DNA of 64,000 bases, taken from assembly GCF_900116135.1 (NCBI RefSeq), contig NZ_FOZX01000002.1, positions 515,959-579,958 of the forward strand. Reading direction: 5' to 3'. The notes beneath the pieces were generated by a model. The model saw nothing but the letters and a program-made list of their open reading frames with translations, did no database searches and was not told the origin of the DNA. The stretch's first letter is position 1, and each line of letters begins with the position of its first letter. Of this stretch, positions 8,760-15,970 are shown piece by piece. The position numbers were made by a program, and so were the translations under genes. Source of the DNA: Saccharopolyspora flava. GTDB taxonomy: Bacteria; Actinomycetota; Actinomycetes; Mycobacteriales; Pseudonocardiaceae.

Positions 8760-9293
8760 ATGGTCGTGAACCGGCACATCGGTACGCGCATTCTGCAGAC
8801 GTCCGCAGGCCTGCTGGCCGCTGGAGCGCTGGCGGGCTCAGCGCTGCCGGCCCACGCGCAGGACGCGCCGCAACCGCGCGATCCGCGCTGCCACACCTCG
8901 CAGCTCAGCGGCAGCATGTCGCGGGTCGACGCGGGCGCGGGCCAGCGCTACGCGGACCTGACGCTGACCAACTCCAGCGGCGCCTACTGCACGCTCTACG
9001 GCTACGGCGGCATGCAGCTGGTCGACGACGCGGGCAACCCGCTGCCGACCGAGGTCACCCGCACCGACAACCCGGGACCGACGCTCATCGGCCTGGACCC
9101 GGGCGAGTCGGCCTCGGCGTCGCTGCACTGGACGGCCGTGCCGCACGAGGGCGAGGGCTACCCGTGCCAGCCCACGGCCACCGGCCTGGAGGTCATCCCG
9201 CCCGACGAGACCGACTGGCTCCCGGTCGCCTGGACCGGCGGCGCCGTGTGCGGCGGCGGAGCCATCGACGAGAGCGCCTACCACCAGGGCTGA
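8760..9293 (+). CDS. Secreted DUF4232 protein
   Basis: A 177-residue exported protein. The start MVVNRHIGTRILQTSAG gives a clean Sec signal peptide with hydrophobic core GLLAAGALAGSALPAHA and a predicted cut after AHA near residue 31. The mature part has the DUF4232 pattern: CHTSQLSGSMSRVDAGAGQR, TLTNSSGAYCTLYGYGG, and paired cysteines (four in the mature part) that may form disulfides. DUF4232 proteins are beta-sandwich cell-surface proteins common in actinomycetes, with no established biochemical role. The ATG at 8760 has a purine-rich site (GGCGGGAACGGGGG) just before it; the frame is open further upstream but without coding character. Confidence 0.8.
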   Translation: MVVNRHIGTRILQTSAGLLAAGALAGSALPAHAQDAPQPRDPRCHTSQLSGSMSRVDAGAGQRYADLTLTNSSGAYCTLYGYGGMQLVDDAGNPLPTEVTRTDNPGPTLIGLDPGESASASLHWTAVPHEGEGYPCQPTATGLEVIPPDETDWLPVAWTGGAVCGGGAIDESAYHQG

Positions 9294-9383
9294 GACCCCG
9301 GAGCGGAGCGCCGCGCGAACCGACCGCGAAAACTCCTTCAGGCGGTGGTGGCCCCGGCAAGGTGTTTGTGCTGTGGTGGCCAC

Positions 9384-10187
9384 ATGATCGAGTCAACTGA
9401 TCGCGAGGTGGCGGGGAGTCTGGGACCGCTGGCCGTGCGGGAGTGGTCGGCGGAGAACCCGGGGTGGATCGCGCTGATCGCGCACGGCTACGGCGAGCAC
9501 TCCGGGCGCTACCAGTGGGTCGCCGAGCAGCTGGTGCACGCGCGGGCGCTGGTCTGGGCGCCGGACCACATCGGCCACGGCCGCTCCCCGGGCGACCGGG
9601 TCCACTACGAGGACGCCGAGGTGCTGGTCGGTGATCTGGAGACGCTGCGCCGCGAGGTCACCGCGCAGCACCCGGGTCTGCCGGTGGTGCTGATCGGGCA
9701 CTCGATGGGCGGCATGCTCGCCGCGCGCTACGCCCAGGAACACCAGCGGCAGCTGGCGGCCGTGGTGCTGTCGGGTCCGGTGCTGGGCACCTGGCACGTG
9801 CTGGACCTGCTGGAGCACGACGAGATCCCGGACACCCCGATCGATCCGGCGACGCTGTCCCGGGACCCGGAGGTGGGTGCGGCCTACCTGGCCGACGAGC
9901 TGGTGTGGCACGGCCCGTTCAAGCGCGCGACGCTGCGGGCGATCGACGACTGCCTGCTGGCGATCAACGAGGGGCCGACGCTGGAGATCCCGACGCTGTG
10001 GATCCACGGCGAGGACGACGAGCTGGTGCCGGAGGCCGACACGCGCACCGGCATCGACCGGATCCGCGGCGCCGAGTTCCACGAGCACATCTACCCGGGC
10101 GCGCGCCACGAGCTGTTCAACGAGACCAACAAGGCCGAGGTCATGGCCGATGTCCAGAACTTCATCGGACGAGCGCTGAATTCTTAG
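9384..10187 (+). CDS. Monoacylglycerol lipase-like alpha/beta hydrolase
   Basis: A 267-residue lipase-like hydrolase. The family hallmark HGYGEHSGRY, the nucleophile elbow GHSMGG (Ser near residue 115), Asp in WIHGEDDELV and His in GARHELFNE make a full triad. The pattern matches monoacylglycerol lipases (Hydrolase_4 family), which release fatty acid and glycerol. The ATG at 9384 (MIESTDREVAGSLG) is preferred over an open upstream start because similarity to the family begins there. No signal peptide is seen, so it is probably cytoplasmic or peripherally membrane-bound. It stands alone between the DUF4232 and PRC-barrel genes. Confidence 0.85.
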   Translation: MIESTDREVAGSLGPLAVREWSAENPGWIALIAHGYGEHSGRYQWVAEQLVHARALVWAPDHIGHGRSPGDRVHYEDAEVLVGDLETLRREVTAQHPGLPVVLIGHSMGGMLAARYAQEHQRQLAAVVLSGPVLGTWHVLDLLEHDEIPDTPIDPATLSRDPEVGAAYLADELVWHGPFKRATLRAIDDCLLAINEGPTLEIPTLWIHGEDDELVPEADTRTGIDRIRGAEFHEHIYPGARHELFNETNKAEVMADVQNFIGRALNS

Positions 10188-10247
10188 ATCCGTTACTAAT
10201 ACTGACGATCATTACTCGATCGGGTGAGGCGTGTCGCTTGCGCGGTT

Positions 10248-10298
10248 GCAGCCCCCCGCTCTCCCGGGCAGCTTGAAATCCGGAGAGCGGGGGGCTGC
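10248..10298 (+). promoter_or_regulatory. 17-bp hairpin enclosing the ribosome site of the PRC-barrel gene
   Basis: GCAGCCCCCCGCTCTCC at 10248-10264 is perfectly complementary to GGAGAGCGGGGGGCTGC at 10282-10298, with a 17-base loop. The right arm contains the only purine-rich ribosome site and ends one base before the ATG at 10300. If transcribed whole, it would hide the translation start and could also terminate transcripts from the upstream lipase gene. Confidence 0.7.
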
Positions 10299-10299
10299 C

Positions 10300-10638
10300 A
10301 TGAACGTCGAGCGCGCGCAGGACCTGATCGGCACAACGGTTTTCGATCAGGACGGTAACCGGGTCGGCCGGGTCGGCAACGTCTACGTCGACGACCACAC
10401 CAACCAACCCGAATGGGTCACGGTGCGACTGGGTCTGCTCGGCGTCCGCGAGACCTTCGTCCCGCTCGACGGCGCGACCAAGGCGGAGAACCGGCTGGAC
10501 ATCCCGGTCTCGCGCGCCCGGGTCCGCAACGCTCCCACCGTCGAGGCGATCGGTGGCCGGCTCACCGACAGCGAGGGCCGCGACCTCTACGCCTACTACG
10601 GTCTCGCCGACCCGGACGAGACCGATATCCACTCCTGA
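10300..10638 (+). CDS. PRC-barrel domain protein
   Basis: A 112-residue soluble protein starting MNVERAQDLIGTTVFDQDGN. Residues 6-80 form a PRC-barrel: GTTVFDQDGNRVGRVGNVYV followed by EWVTVRLGLLGVRETFVPLD. PRC-barrels occur in RNA-processing proteins and photosynthetic reaction-centre H subunits; stand-alone copies such as this are common in actinobacteria, often described as stress-related, with unknown ligands. The C-terminus ends in acidic YYGLADPDETDIHS. A GTG at 10231 would add 23 residues encoded by the hairpin, which looks less likely. Confidence 0.8.
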   Translation: MNVERAQDLIGTTVFDQDGNRVGRVGNVYVDDHTNQPEWVTVRLGLLGVRETFVPLDGATKAENRLDIPVSRARVRNAPTVEAIGGRLTDSEGRDLYAYYGLADPDETDIHS

Positions 10639-10669
10639 CCCGCTCGGCCGTTCGAACTCGCGGGCACAT

Positions 10670-10686
10670 GCGGAAGAATCTTCCGC
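10670..10686 (+). promoter_or_regulatory. Palindrome one base before a start codon
   Basis: GCGGAAGAATCTTCCGC, 8-bp arms around a central A, ends one base before the ATG at 10688. It contains GAATCT 6 bases upstream of the ATG, which could be the -10 box of a leaderless promoter, making the palindrome a candidate operator. Confidence 0.45.
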
Positions 10687-10687
10687 G

Positions 10688-11098
10688 ATGGACGCGCACA
10701 GCGAGCTCGAACTGCTCATCACGGTGGTCGTCGGAGCCCAGGACGAGGCCTCGGCCAGACAAGCCTGCGAGGGCCTGCTCAGACGCGTCGGCGCCGAGGT
10801 CGTCACGGTCGCCGACTGCTCCGACGAAGAACCCGGCTGCTGGTCGCTGACCATGAGCCGCGGCACCGGCGAGACCGGCTGGCACGTGGCCGCGCTGTCC
10901 CGCGTCGTGCGCAACTTCCTGCGCGAGCTCGGGCCGGAGTACGCCCGCTACCGGGTCGCCTGCGCCCCGCCCACCGCGTGGTCGGTGGTCGACGACCCCG
11001 AGCTGATCGGCGAGCTCGTCCCGGCCGGCGAGCGGCTGCTCATCGAGACGTGGTCGGAGGAAGCCGAGCGGGCACCCCTGCTCAACAATCCACAGTAG
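10688..11098 (+). CDS. Conserved hypothetical protein
   Basis: A 136-residue acidic soluble protein of unknown function (MDAHSELELLITVVVGAQDE). The N-terminal half alternates beta-strand (LLITVVVGA) and helix (ASARQACEGLLRRVGA) in a way that resembles an ACT- or ferredoxin-like alpha/beta fold, but no diagnostic motif is present. Codon bias is strongly coding. It has no clear ribosome site and may be leaderless behind the palindrome at 10670. It is followed, after 139 bases, by the coiled-coil/FtsK cassette; whether it belongs to that system is open. Confidence 0.6.
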   Translation: MDAHSELELLITVVVGAQDEASARQACEGLLRRVGAEVVTVADCSDEEPGCWSLTMSRGTGETGWHVAALSRVVRNFLRELGPEYARYRVACAPPTAWSVVDDPELIGELVPAGERLLIETWSEEAERAPLLNNPQ

Positions 11099-11237
11099 AC
11101 AACTCATTCCAACATCCCTGCAGGGCAGGAACGAACAGTGATCAACAAGGGCGGCCCGGCCGCGCGATGATCTCGGCTGGGCACTACCTTGTGCACCGTT
11201 GCAGAGCCGTACCGCCCTTGGAGAGGACCACATCCGC

Positions 11238-11498
11238 ATGGCAGGCGTGGAAGAAGTTCGCGCGGGCATCTCGCTGGCCAACCAGAAGATGCAGGAAGGC
11301 GTCGCGTCCATCCAGCAGACCGCCCTCGTCCTCGAAGAGGCCCAGGCCGCCCTCTCCGGCGCCATCCAGGGCACCGCCCAGGACGAGATGCAGCACGCCT
11401 ACGGCATGCTCGCCGAGGTCCTGCAGACCCTCAGCGGCGCGCAGGGCACGTTGCAGGCCACGATCACCTCCACCGAGAGCTACGCCGGACGGCTGTAG
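11238..11498 (+). CDS. Small coiled-coil protein A of FtsK-like cassette
   Basis: An 86-residue, largely helical protein starting MAGVEEVRAGISLANQKMQE, with alanine, glutamine and glutamate in heptad spacing along nearly its whole length and no membrane segment or cysteine. Size and all-helical nature recall WXG100 (ESX-type) proteins, but the Trp-x-Gly turn is missing, so it is not a member by sequence. An AGAGG site precedes the ATG at about 10 bases. The next coiled-coil gene starts 2 bases after its stop, and the FtsK-like ATPase follows 125 bases later. Likely a structural or substrate-like partner of that ATPase (inference from position). Confidence 0.7.
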   Translation: MAGVEEVRAGISLANQKMQEGVASIQQTALVLEEAQAALSGAIQGTAQDEMQHAYGMLAEVLQTLSGAQGTLQATITSTESYAGRL

Positions 11499-11500
11499 CG

Positions 11501-11752
11501 GTGTCCTCCGTCGACGAACTCCGCCAAGTGCTGCAGGAGATCGAGCGCAGCCTCGAGGAGGCGGGTGCCCACCTGGGCACCTGCCAGGGCAAGCTCGACG
11601 AGGCCCGGCAGGCGCTGGTCCAGCTCGACCCCGAGCACCCCGAGACCGTCCTGCCCACCGGGCTCCCCCGCACCCACGACCAGGTCGAACGAGCGCAGCG
11701 GATGATCGACCTGGTGCTGAGCACGATCCGCGACTTCACCACCCGCCTGTAG
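11501..11752 (+). CDS. Small coiled-coil protein B of FtsK-like cassette
   Basis: An 83-residue helical protein read from the GTG at 11501 (SSVDELRQVLQEIERSLEEA), 2 bases behind the stop of coiled-coil protein A, so the two are translationally coupled. Two long amphipathic helices (about 2-42 and 58-82) are separated by a proline-containing turn (DPEHPETVLPTGLPRT), giving a helical-hairpin layout like WXG100 proteins but without the W-x-G motif. It has one cysteine (GTCQGK). Two related small helical proteins in tandem are reminiscent of EsxA/EsxB-type partners. Exact function unknown. Confidence 0.7.
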   Translation: MSSVDELRQVLQEIERSLEEAGAHLGTCQGKLDEARQALVQLDPEHPETVLPTGLPRTHDQVERAQRMIDLVLSTIRDFTTRL

Positions 11753-11877
11753 CGGAGAGCCGGTGCGGAGAATTCCGTCCCACTGCGCGGTATTCGTGCT
11801 CACGCATGGGTTAGGCGGGGCTTACTCCGAGGTGGTACCTTGATCACGTTCCGTAACCCGGTGTCCGAGGGTGGCGT

Positions 11878-14709
11878 GTGGTGAAACGCAGTGACCGGCG
11901 AAGTCGCATCGAATCGGCCTTCGAGCACCTGCGCCGCAGCATCTCCGACGCGCTCGGGGCCGCCGAGAACGCCCACCAGCGGGTGCTCGACACCTTCGCC
12001 GAGCAGGAGCACGCGCTGCGCATCGCGCAGACCGGCGCCGCCAAGGCCGAGCGCGAACCCGAGCAGGTCACCGACGACCCGGCCGACCCGCGCTTCCAGG
12101 CCGCGCTGGCCCGCGCGCTCGCCGACCGCGACGAGATCTACCGGGACTGGACCGAGCAGGGCCCGCCGTCGCTGGCCAAGCTGGTCGAGGCCAACTCCCC
12201 CGGCAGCGCCTCGGAACCCTTCGACACCTGGCTCGGCGGCTTCGGCGACGGCGACGCCGCCAACCCGCCCGAGCTGTGGCGGATCGGCACCGCGAGCGTG
12301 CCGGACTCCCCGCTGTCGCCGGACTTCCCCGCCGTCGTCCCGGCGCTGGACTTCGCGCACCTGCGCATCACCACCGACGGCGTGCCCGAGACCGCCGAGA
12401 CGCTGGTGCAGAACCTGCTGCTGCGCATCGTCAGCCACTTCCAGCCCGGCCAGGTGCGGATCCACAGCTGGGACATCGCCCGGCTGACCGGCACGCTGCC
12501 GGACCTGCACCCGCTCAGCAGCGCCGGGCTGCTCACCGCCCACGACTCGACGCGGCTGAGCGACATGCTCGACGTGCTCTCCGACCACATCAAGCGCATC
12601 CACTCCCACGACCTGCTCGGTGAGCACACCACGCTGCGCGCGCTGGCCGCCGCGCACGGCAGGCGCAGCGAGCCGTGGCGGATCGCGGTGCTGTTCGGCA
12701 ACGGCGACCCGCTGCGCGACGAGCAGCAGCAACAGCTCCAGCGGATCGCCCGCAACGGCCTGGCCTGCGGCATCCAGCTGATCACCGTCGACCTGCCGCT
12801 GACCGTCAACAGCTCCATCGAGTCCATCACGCTCATCGGCGAGAACCGCGCCCGCACCAGCATGACCGGGCCGGAAGCCGTTGTGGCGCTGGACGATCCG
12901 CCCACCCGCGGCCAGGCCGCCAAGGCCTGCGGGTCGATCGCGGCCGAGTTCGAGTCGCGTCGCGCCCGGGTCCGCACCTTCGACGACCTGCTGCCCGACG
13001 AGCTGTGGCAGTGCCACTCGCGGTCCGAGCTGCAGGCGCCCGTCGGGTTCAACGAGGGCGAGGAGGTGTGGGTCCGGCTAGGCGACGCCAGCCCGCACAC
13101 GCTGATCGGCGGCCCCAGCGGGTCCGGCAAGACCAACTTCCTCTACGGGATGCTCGGCGCGATGGCCGCCCGGTACTCGCCCGACGAGCTGGAGCTGTAC
13201 CTGCTGGACTTCAAGGAAGGCGTGTCGTTCGCCCAGTTCACGCCGGGCAAGCGCGACCCCAGCTGGCTGCCGCACGCCAAGCTGGTCGGCGTCAACGTCA
13301 ACACCGACCGCGAGTTCGGCCTGGCGCTGCTGCGGTTCCTGTCCGACGAGATGCGAAGACGCGCCGACGTCGCCAAGCAGCACGAGGTCACCAAGCTCGA
13401 AGAGCTGCGCGCCGAGGACCCGTCCGGCCGCTGGCCGCGGATCGTCGCGGTGATCGACGAGTTCCAGTACCTGTTCGCCGAGCGCGACCCGGTGACCGCG
13501 CAGGCTACCAAGCTGCTGGAAGACGTTGCGCGGCGCGGACGTTCGCAGGGCATCCACCTCGTGCTGGCCAGCCAGGACGTCTCCGGCATCGAGGCGTTCT
13601 GGGGCAAGCCCGCGATCTTCGAGCAGTTCATCCTGCGCATCGCGCTGCCCAAGGCGCGGCGGGTGCTCACTGAGCACAACCAGGCGGCGATGGAGCTGCC
13701 GCGCTGGCACGCCGTGGTCAACCACGAGTCGGGCGTCAAGCACGGCAACGAGATCGCCCGCATCCCCGACGCCACCGCCCGCGACACCTTCCACGAGCTG
13801 CAGCAGAAGCTGTGGCAGCGGCGCTCGGCCGGGTCGCACGCGCCCCGGCTGTTCGACGGCTCCAACCTGCCGAAGCTCTCGGAGCTGGCGGACTACCGGA
13901 AGCTGACCACGTCGGTGAGCACGCCGCGCGCGCTGCTCGGGCAGATCATCGACGTCGAGGGCACCGCCGCCGCGGTCCGGTTGTCGCGCTCGCCGGGCCG
14001 CAACGTCGCGGTGATCGGCTCGGTCCCCGAGGACACCACCAGCGCGCTGGGCGCGGCGGCGCTGTCGCTGTCGCGGCAGCACGAGCCGGGGACGATCCGG
14101 TTCACCATCGGCTCGCTGCTCGACGACGTCGACGACGCCGCGCGCTCGGTGGCCACCGAGCTGGCCGAACGCGGCCACCAGGTCGACGTGGTCGGGCTGG
14201 ACGGGATCGCCGAAACGCTCGACGGCATCGCCGCCGGCATCGGTTCGGGCGCGTCGGCGGTCCGGCACTGCGTGGTGCTCTACGCGGTCGACGCGGCCCA
14301 GACGACGCTGGAGCGCAAGGATCCCGTCACGCGCGCCTGCGCGCTGGACTCGCTGCGCACGATCCTCAAGCAGGGCCCCGAATCCCGGGTGCACGTGCTC
14401 GGCTGGTGGCGCAGCGCGCAGCGGGTGAAGAACACCCTGGGCATGGGGCCGGTGGACGACATCGGCGCGTGGGTGGCCTTCGACGTGCACGGCCAGGAGC
14501 TCAGCGCGTTCGCCGCGGGCCAGCCGGTGAACTGGTCGCCGCGGTCGCGTCGCGGCCTGTTCTTCGACCGGTCGGTGCACTCCCGGCCCGAGGTGGTGCT
14601 GCCCTTCGACCTCGGCGGCGTCCCGACCGTCCCGGCCCAGCGCTCGACGGAACCCGGGGAGACCTCGACGAACGCCCGAGCCGAAGTGCGGGAGGAAGCC
14701 GGTGACTGA
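11878..14709 (+). CDS. Soluble FtsK/SpoIIIE-type ATPase
   Basis: A 943-residue protein with no membrane segments. Residues 1-70 form an N-terminal coiled coil. About 140-360 looks like a degenerate RecA-like fold. About 380-640 is an intact FtsK/SpoIIIE motor: Walker A GGPSGSGKTNF at residue 411, LLDFKEGVSF, and Walker B RIVAVIDEFQYLF (Asp near 527) followed by ARRGRSQGIHLVLASQD. About 690-900 is a third, degenerate nucleotide-binding-like region (VAVIGSVPEDTTSALGAAAL). Three ATPase-like units with one active site per chain recall EccC of type VII secretion, but the membrane anchor and the other ESX components are absent. It could pump DNA or protein. GAGGG precedes the GTG pair at 11878/11881; the downstream gene overlaps its stop by 8 bases. 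Confidence 0.85.
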   Translation: MVKRSDRRSRIESAFEHLRRSISDALGAAENAHQRVLDTFAEQEHALRIAQTGAAKAEREPEQVTDDPADPRFQAALARALADRDEIYRDWTEQGPPSLAKLVEANSPGSASEPFDTWLGGFGDGDAANPPELWRIGTASVPDSPLSPDFPAVVPALDFAHLRITTDGVPETAETLVQNLLLRIVSHFQPGQVRIHSWDIARLTGTLPDLHPLSSAGLLTAHDSTRLSDMLDVLSDHIKRIHSHDLLGEHTTLRALAAAHGRRSEPWRIAVLFGNGDPLRDEQQQQLQRIARNGLACGIQLITVDLPLTVNSSIESITLIGENRARTSMTGPEAVVALDDPPTRGQAAKACGSIAAEFESRRARVRTFDDLLPDELWQCHSRSELQAPVGFNEGEEVWVRLGDASPHTLIGGPSGSGKTNFLYGMLGAMAARYSPDELELYLLDFKEGVSFAQFTPGKRDPSWLPHAKLVGVNVNTDREFGLALLRFLSDEMRRRADVAKQHEVTKLEELRAEDPSGRWPRIVAVIDEFQYLFAERDPVTAQATKLLEDVARRGRSQGIHLVLASQDVSGIEAFWGKPAIFEQFILRIALPKARRVLTEHNQAAMELPRWHAVVNHESGVKHGNEIARIPDATARDTFHELQQKLWQRRSAGSHAPRLFDGSNLPKLSELADYRKLTTSVSTPRALLGQIIDVEGTAAAVRLSRSPGRNVAVIGSVPEDTTSALGAAALSLSRQHEPGTIRFTIGSLLDDVDDAARSVATELAERGHQVDVVGLDGIAETLDGIAAGIGSGASAVRHCVVLYAVDAAQTTLERKDPVTRACALDSLRTILKQGPESRVHVLGWWRSAQRVKNTLGMGPVDDIGAWVAFDVHGQELSAFAAGQPVNWSPRSRRGLFFDRSVHSRPEVVLPFDLGGVPTVPAQRSTEPGETSTNARAEVREEAGD

Positions 14710-15073
14710 GACCGCCGCGGAGCGCTACCGCGAGCTGACGGCCCTGGCCACGGCCGCGGGCAAGGAGATGCGCAAGCACGAGCGGGAGATCGCCAAGGAG
14801 CTCGGCGAGCAGGTCGCGAAGGGCAACCAGCGCAAGGAGGAGTCCGAGCAGACCCGCGACGAGCTGGTCAGCGAGGTGAAGGGCCTCTGGAAGGCCGCGA
14901 TGCAGGTCGTCTGGGACGAGCGCTGGCTGCGCTCCTCCGGCGTCCCGGCCCCGGACCGCAGCGCCCCCGACGCAACGCCGATGGAGTCCCGCATAGCGGT
15001 GCACGAGGCCTACGACGCCCTCCGCACCGCCATCACCAAACCCCGCCTCCCCCTCGGACGCCGCCGAAAGTGA
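14702..15073 (+). CDS. Coiled-coil protein C of FtsK-like cassette
   Basis: A 123-residue charged protein starting with GTG at 14702 (MTETAAERYRELTALATAAG), overlapping the ATPase stop by 8 bases and served by GGAGGAAG. Residues 5-70 are a highly charged helix rich in Glu/Lys/Arg (EMRKHEREIAKELGEQVAKG); the tail ends in basic PRLPLGRRRK. No known domain is recognised. Coupled translation says it is made with the ATPase, and the basic C-terminus could contact nucleic acid (inference). It ends 12 bases before the start of the 62-bp repeats. Confidence 0.7.
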   Translation: MTETAAERYRELTALATAAGKEMRKHEREIAKELGEQVAKGNQRKEESEQTRDELVSEVKGLWKAAMQVVWDERWLRSSGVPAPDRSAPDATPMESRIAVHEAYDALRTAITKPRLPLGRRRK

Positions 15074-15084
15074 CCCTCCGCCGG

Positions 15085-15346
15085 TACGTTTCGAAAGGAA
15101 CGCGACCGAGGCGACCCAAGCTTCAGTAGAGGCGACCCACTACGAATACGTTTCGCAACGAACGCAACCAAGGCAACCCAAGCTTTGGTAGACGCGACCC
15201 ACTACGGATACGTTTCAAAAGGAACGCAACCCAGGCGACCCAAGCTTTGGTAAACGCGACCCACTACGAGTACGTTTCGCAAGGAAATGCGACCGAGGCG
15301 ACCCAAGCTTTAGTAGAGGCGACCCACTACGGATACGTTTCGATAG
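15085..15346. repeat. Four direct 62-bp repeats, left arm of giant palindrome
   Basis: Units begin with TACGTTTC at 15085, 15147, 15209 and 15271, with a partial fifth at 15334; spacing is 62, 62, 62 and 63 bases. Each unit contains GCGACCCAAGCTTT-like and GCGACCCACTACG segments. The units are about 85-90% alike by eye and are non-coding. Confidence 0.95.
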
Positions 15347-15353
15347 GCAGTGG

Positions 15354-15426
15354 CAATTTCTTCTGAAATTGGCAGACCGCACAACGCGAGAAAACTACGA
15401 AACGAAGCCAATTTCTGGAGAAATTG
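15354..15426. repeat. Paired CAATTTC/GAAATTG palindromes, left side
   Basis: CAATTTCTTCTGAAATTG at 15354-15371 and CAATTTCTGGAGAAATTG at 15409-15426. Each is self-complementary around its centre, and each is also the exact reverse complement of a partner on the right side (15739-15756 and 15684-15701 respectively). Confidence 0.9.
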
Positions 15427-15488
15427 TCACTCCGCACGCACCCAAAGTACCCCGCGGAGCGCTCCCAAGACGACCCCCGAGGGGTCGG

Positions 15489-15510
15489 GACAGTTTTCAT
15501 GAAAACTGTC
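15489..15510. repeat. 22-bp perfect palindrome, core TTTTCATGAAAA
   Basis: A perfect 22-bp palindrome: GACAG, then TTTTCATGAAAA, then CTGTC. Its centre (15499.5) mirrors that of the palindrome centred at 15610.5 about the symmetry axis at 15555. The same core recurs at 29.3-29.6 kb and 59.8 kb. Confidence 0.95.
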
Positions 15511-15581
15511 ACCCCACCCACACGACGGGACCCCAAAACCCCAGATCAACCACCTCGAGGGTTGGGATCTTCTCCACAGAG

Positions 15582-15639
15582 GAACCCCGTGGGGGTGGTG
15601 ACAGTTTTCATGAAAACTGTCACCACCCCCACGGGGTTC
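15582..15639. repeat. 58-bp perfect palindrome
   Basis: A perfect 58-bp palindrome centred between 15610 and 15611. Its middle is GTTTTCATGAAAAC, flanked symmetrically by GGTGACA/TGTCACC and then CCCCGTGGGGGT/ACCCCCACGGGG. It can extrude as a cruciform or fold as a 29-bp RNA stem with no loop. Confidence 0.95.
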
Positions 15640-15683
15640 TTCGGGAGCGCTTCGCGGGGTCGAGCTGCTTGCGTGCGGAGTGG

Positions 15684-15756
15684 CAATTTCTCCAGAAATT
15701 GGCTTCGTCTTGGGGTTTCCTCGCGTTGTGGGGTCTGCCAATTTCAGAAGAAATTG
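15684..15756. repeat. Paired CAATTTC/GAAATTG palindromes, right side
   Basis: CAATTTCTCCAGAAATTG at 15684-15701 and CAATTTCAGAAGAAATTG at 15739-15756, exact reverse complements of the left-side elements at 15409 and 15354. Midpoints of both pairs fall at 15555, defining the axis of the large inverted repeat. Confidence 0.9.
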
Positions 15757-15761
15757 CCACT

Positions 15762-15901
15762 GCCTCTCGAAACGTACCCGTAGTGGGTCGCGTCTACCAA
15801 AGCTTGGGTCATCTTGGTCGCGTTCGTCGCGAAACGTACCCGTAGCGGGTCGCGTCTACTGAAGCTTGGGTCGCCTAGTCGCGATCGTCGCGAAACGTAT
15901 C
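15762..15901. repeat. Two inverted 62-bp repeats, right arm of giant palindrome
   Basis: The reverse complement of the 62-bp unit occurs twice, with CGAAACGTA landmarks ending at 15776, 15838 and 15899 (spacing 62 and 61). The right arm therefore carries two units against four on the left, as if units had been gained or lost on one side. Confidence 0.9.
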
Positions 15902-15957
15902 CCAGAACCGTCCCCTGGCCACCACCGTCGGTGCGGGGCCGAGGTGCCCGGCGGCAC

Positions 15958-15963
15958 TAGGCT
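15958..15963 (+). promoter_or_regulatory. Leaderless -10 box (TAGGCT)
   Basis: TAGGCT ends 7 bases before the GTG at 15971 and there is no Shine-Dalgarno, so the GNAT mRNA probably starts at its start codon. Confidence 0.55.
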
Positions 15964-15970
15964 CCACGTC

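Noticed and set aside
8542-8760. 72-aa reading frame upstream of DUF4232 gene
   Set aside because: No coding bias or ribosome site; overlaps the divergent promoter region.
11238-15073. Type VII (ESX) secretion system
   Set aside because: No W-x-G motif, no EccB, EccD, EccE or mycosin gene, and the ATPase lacks a membrane anchor. Kept only as a comparison.
15369-15862. Open frames within the giant palindrome
   Set aside because: They track the repeats on both strands symmetrically and contain the same FMKT-type peptides; no supporting signals.
15085-15901. CRISPR array
   Set aside because: Repeats are 62 bp and contiguous, with no unique spacers and no cas genes; they form mirrored arms rather than repeat-spacer units.
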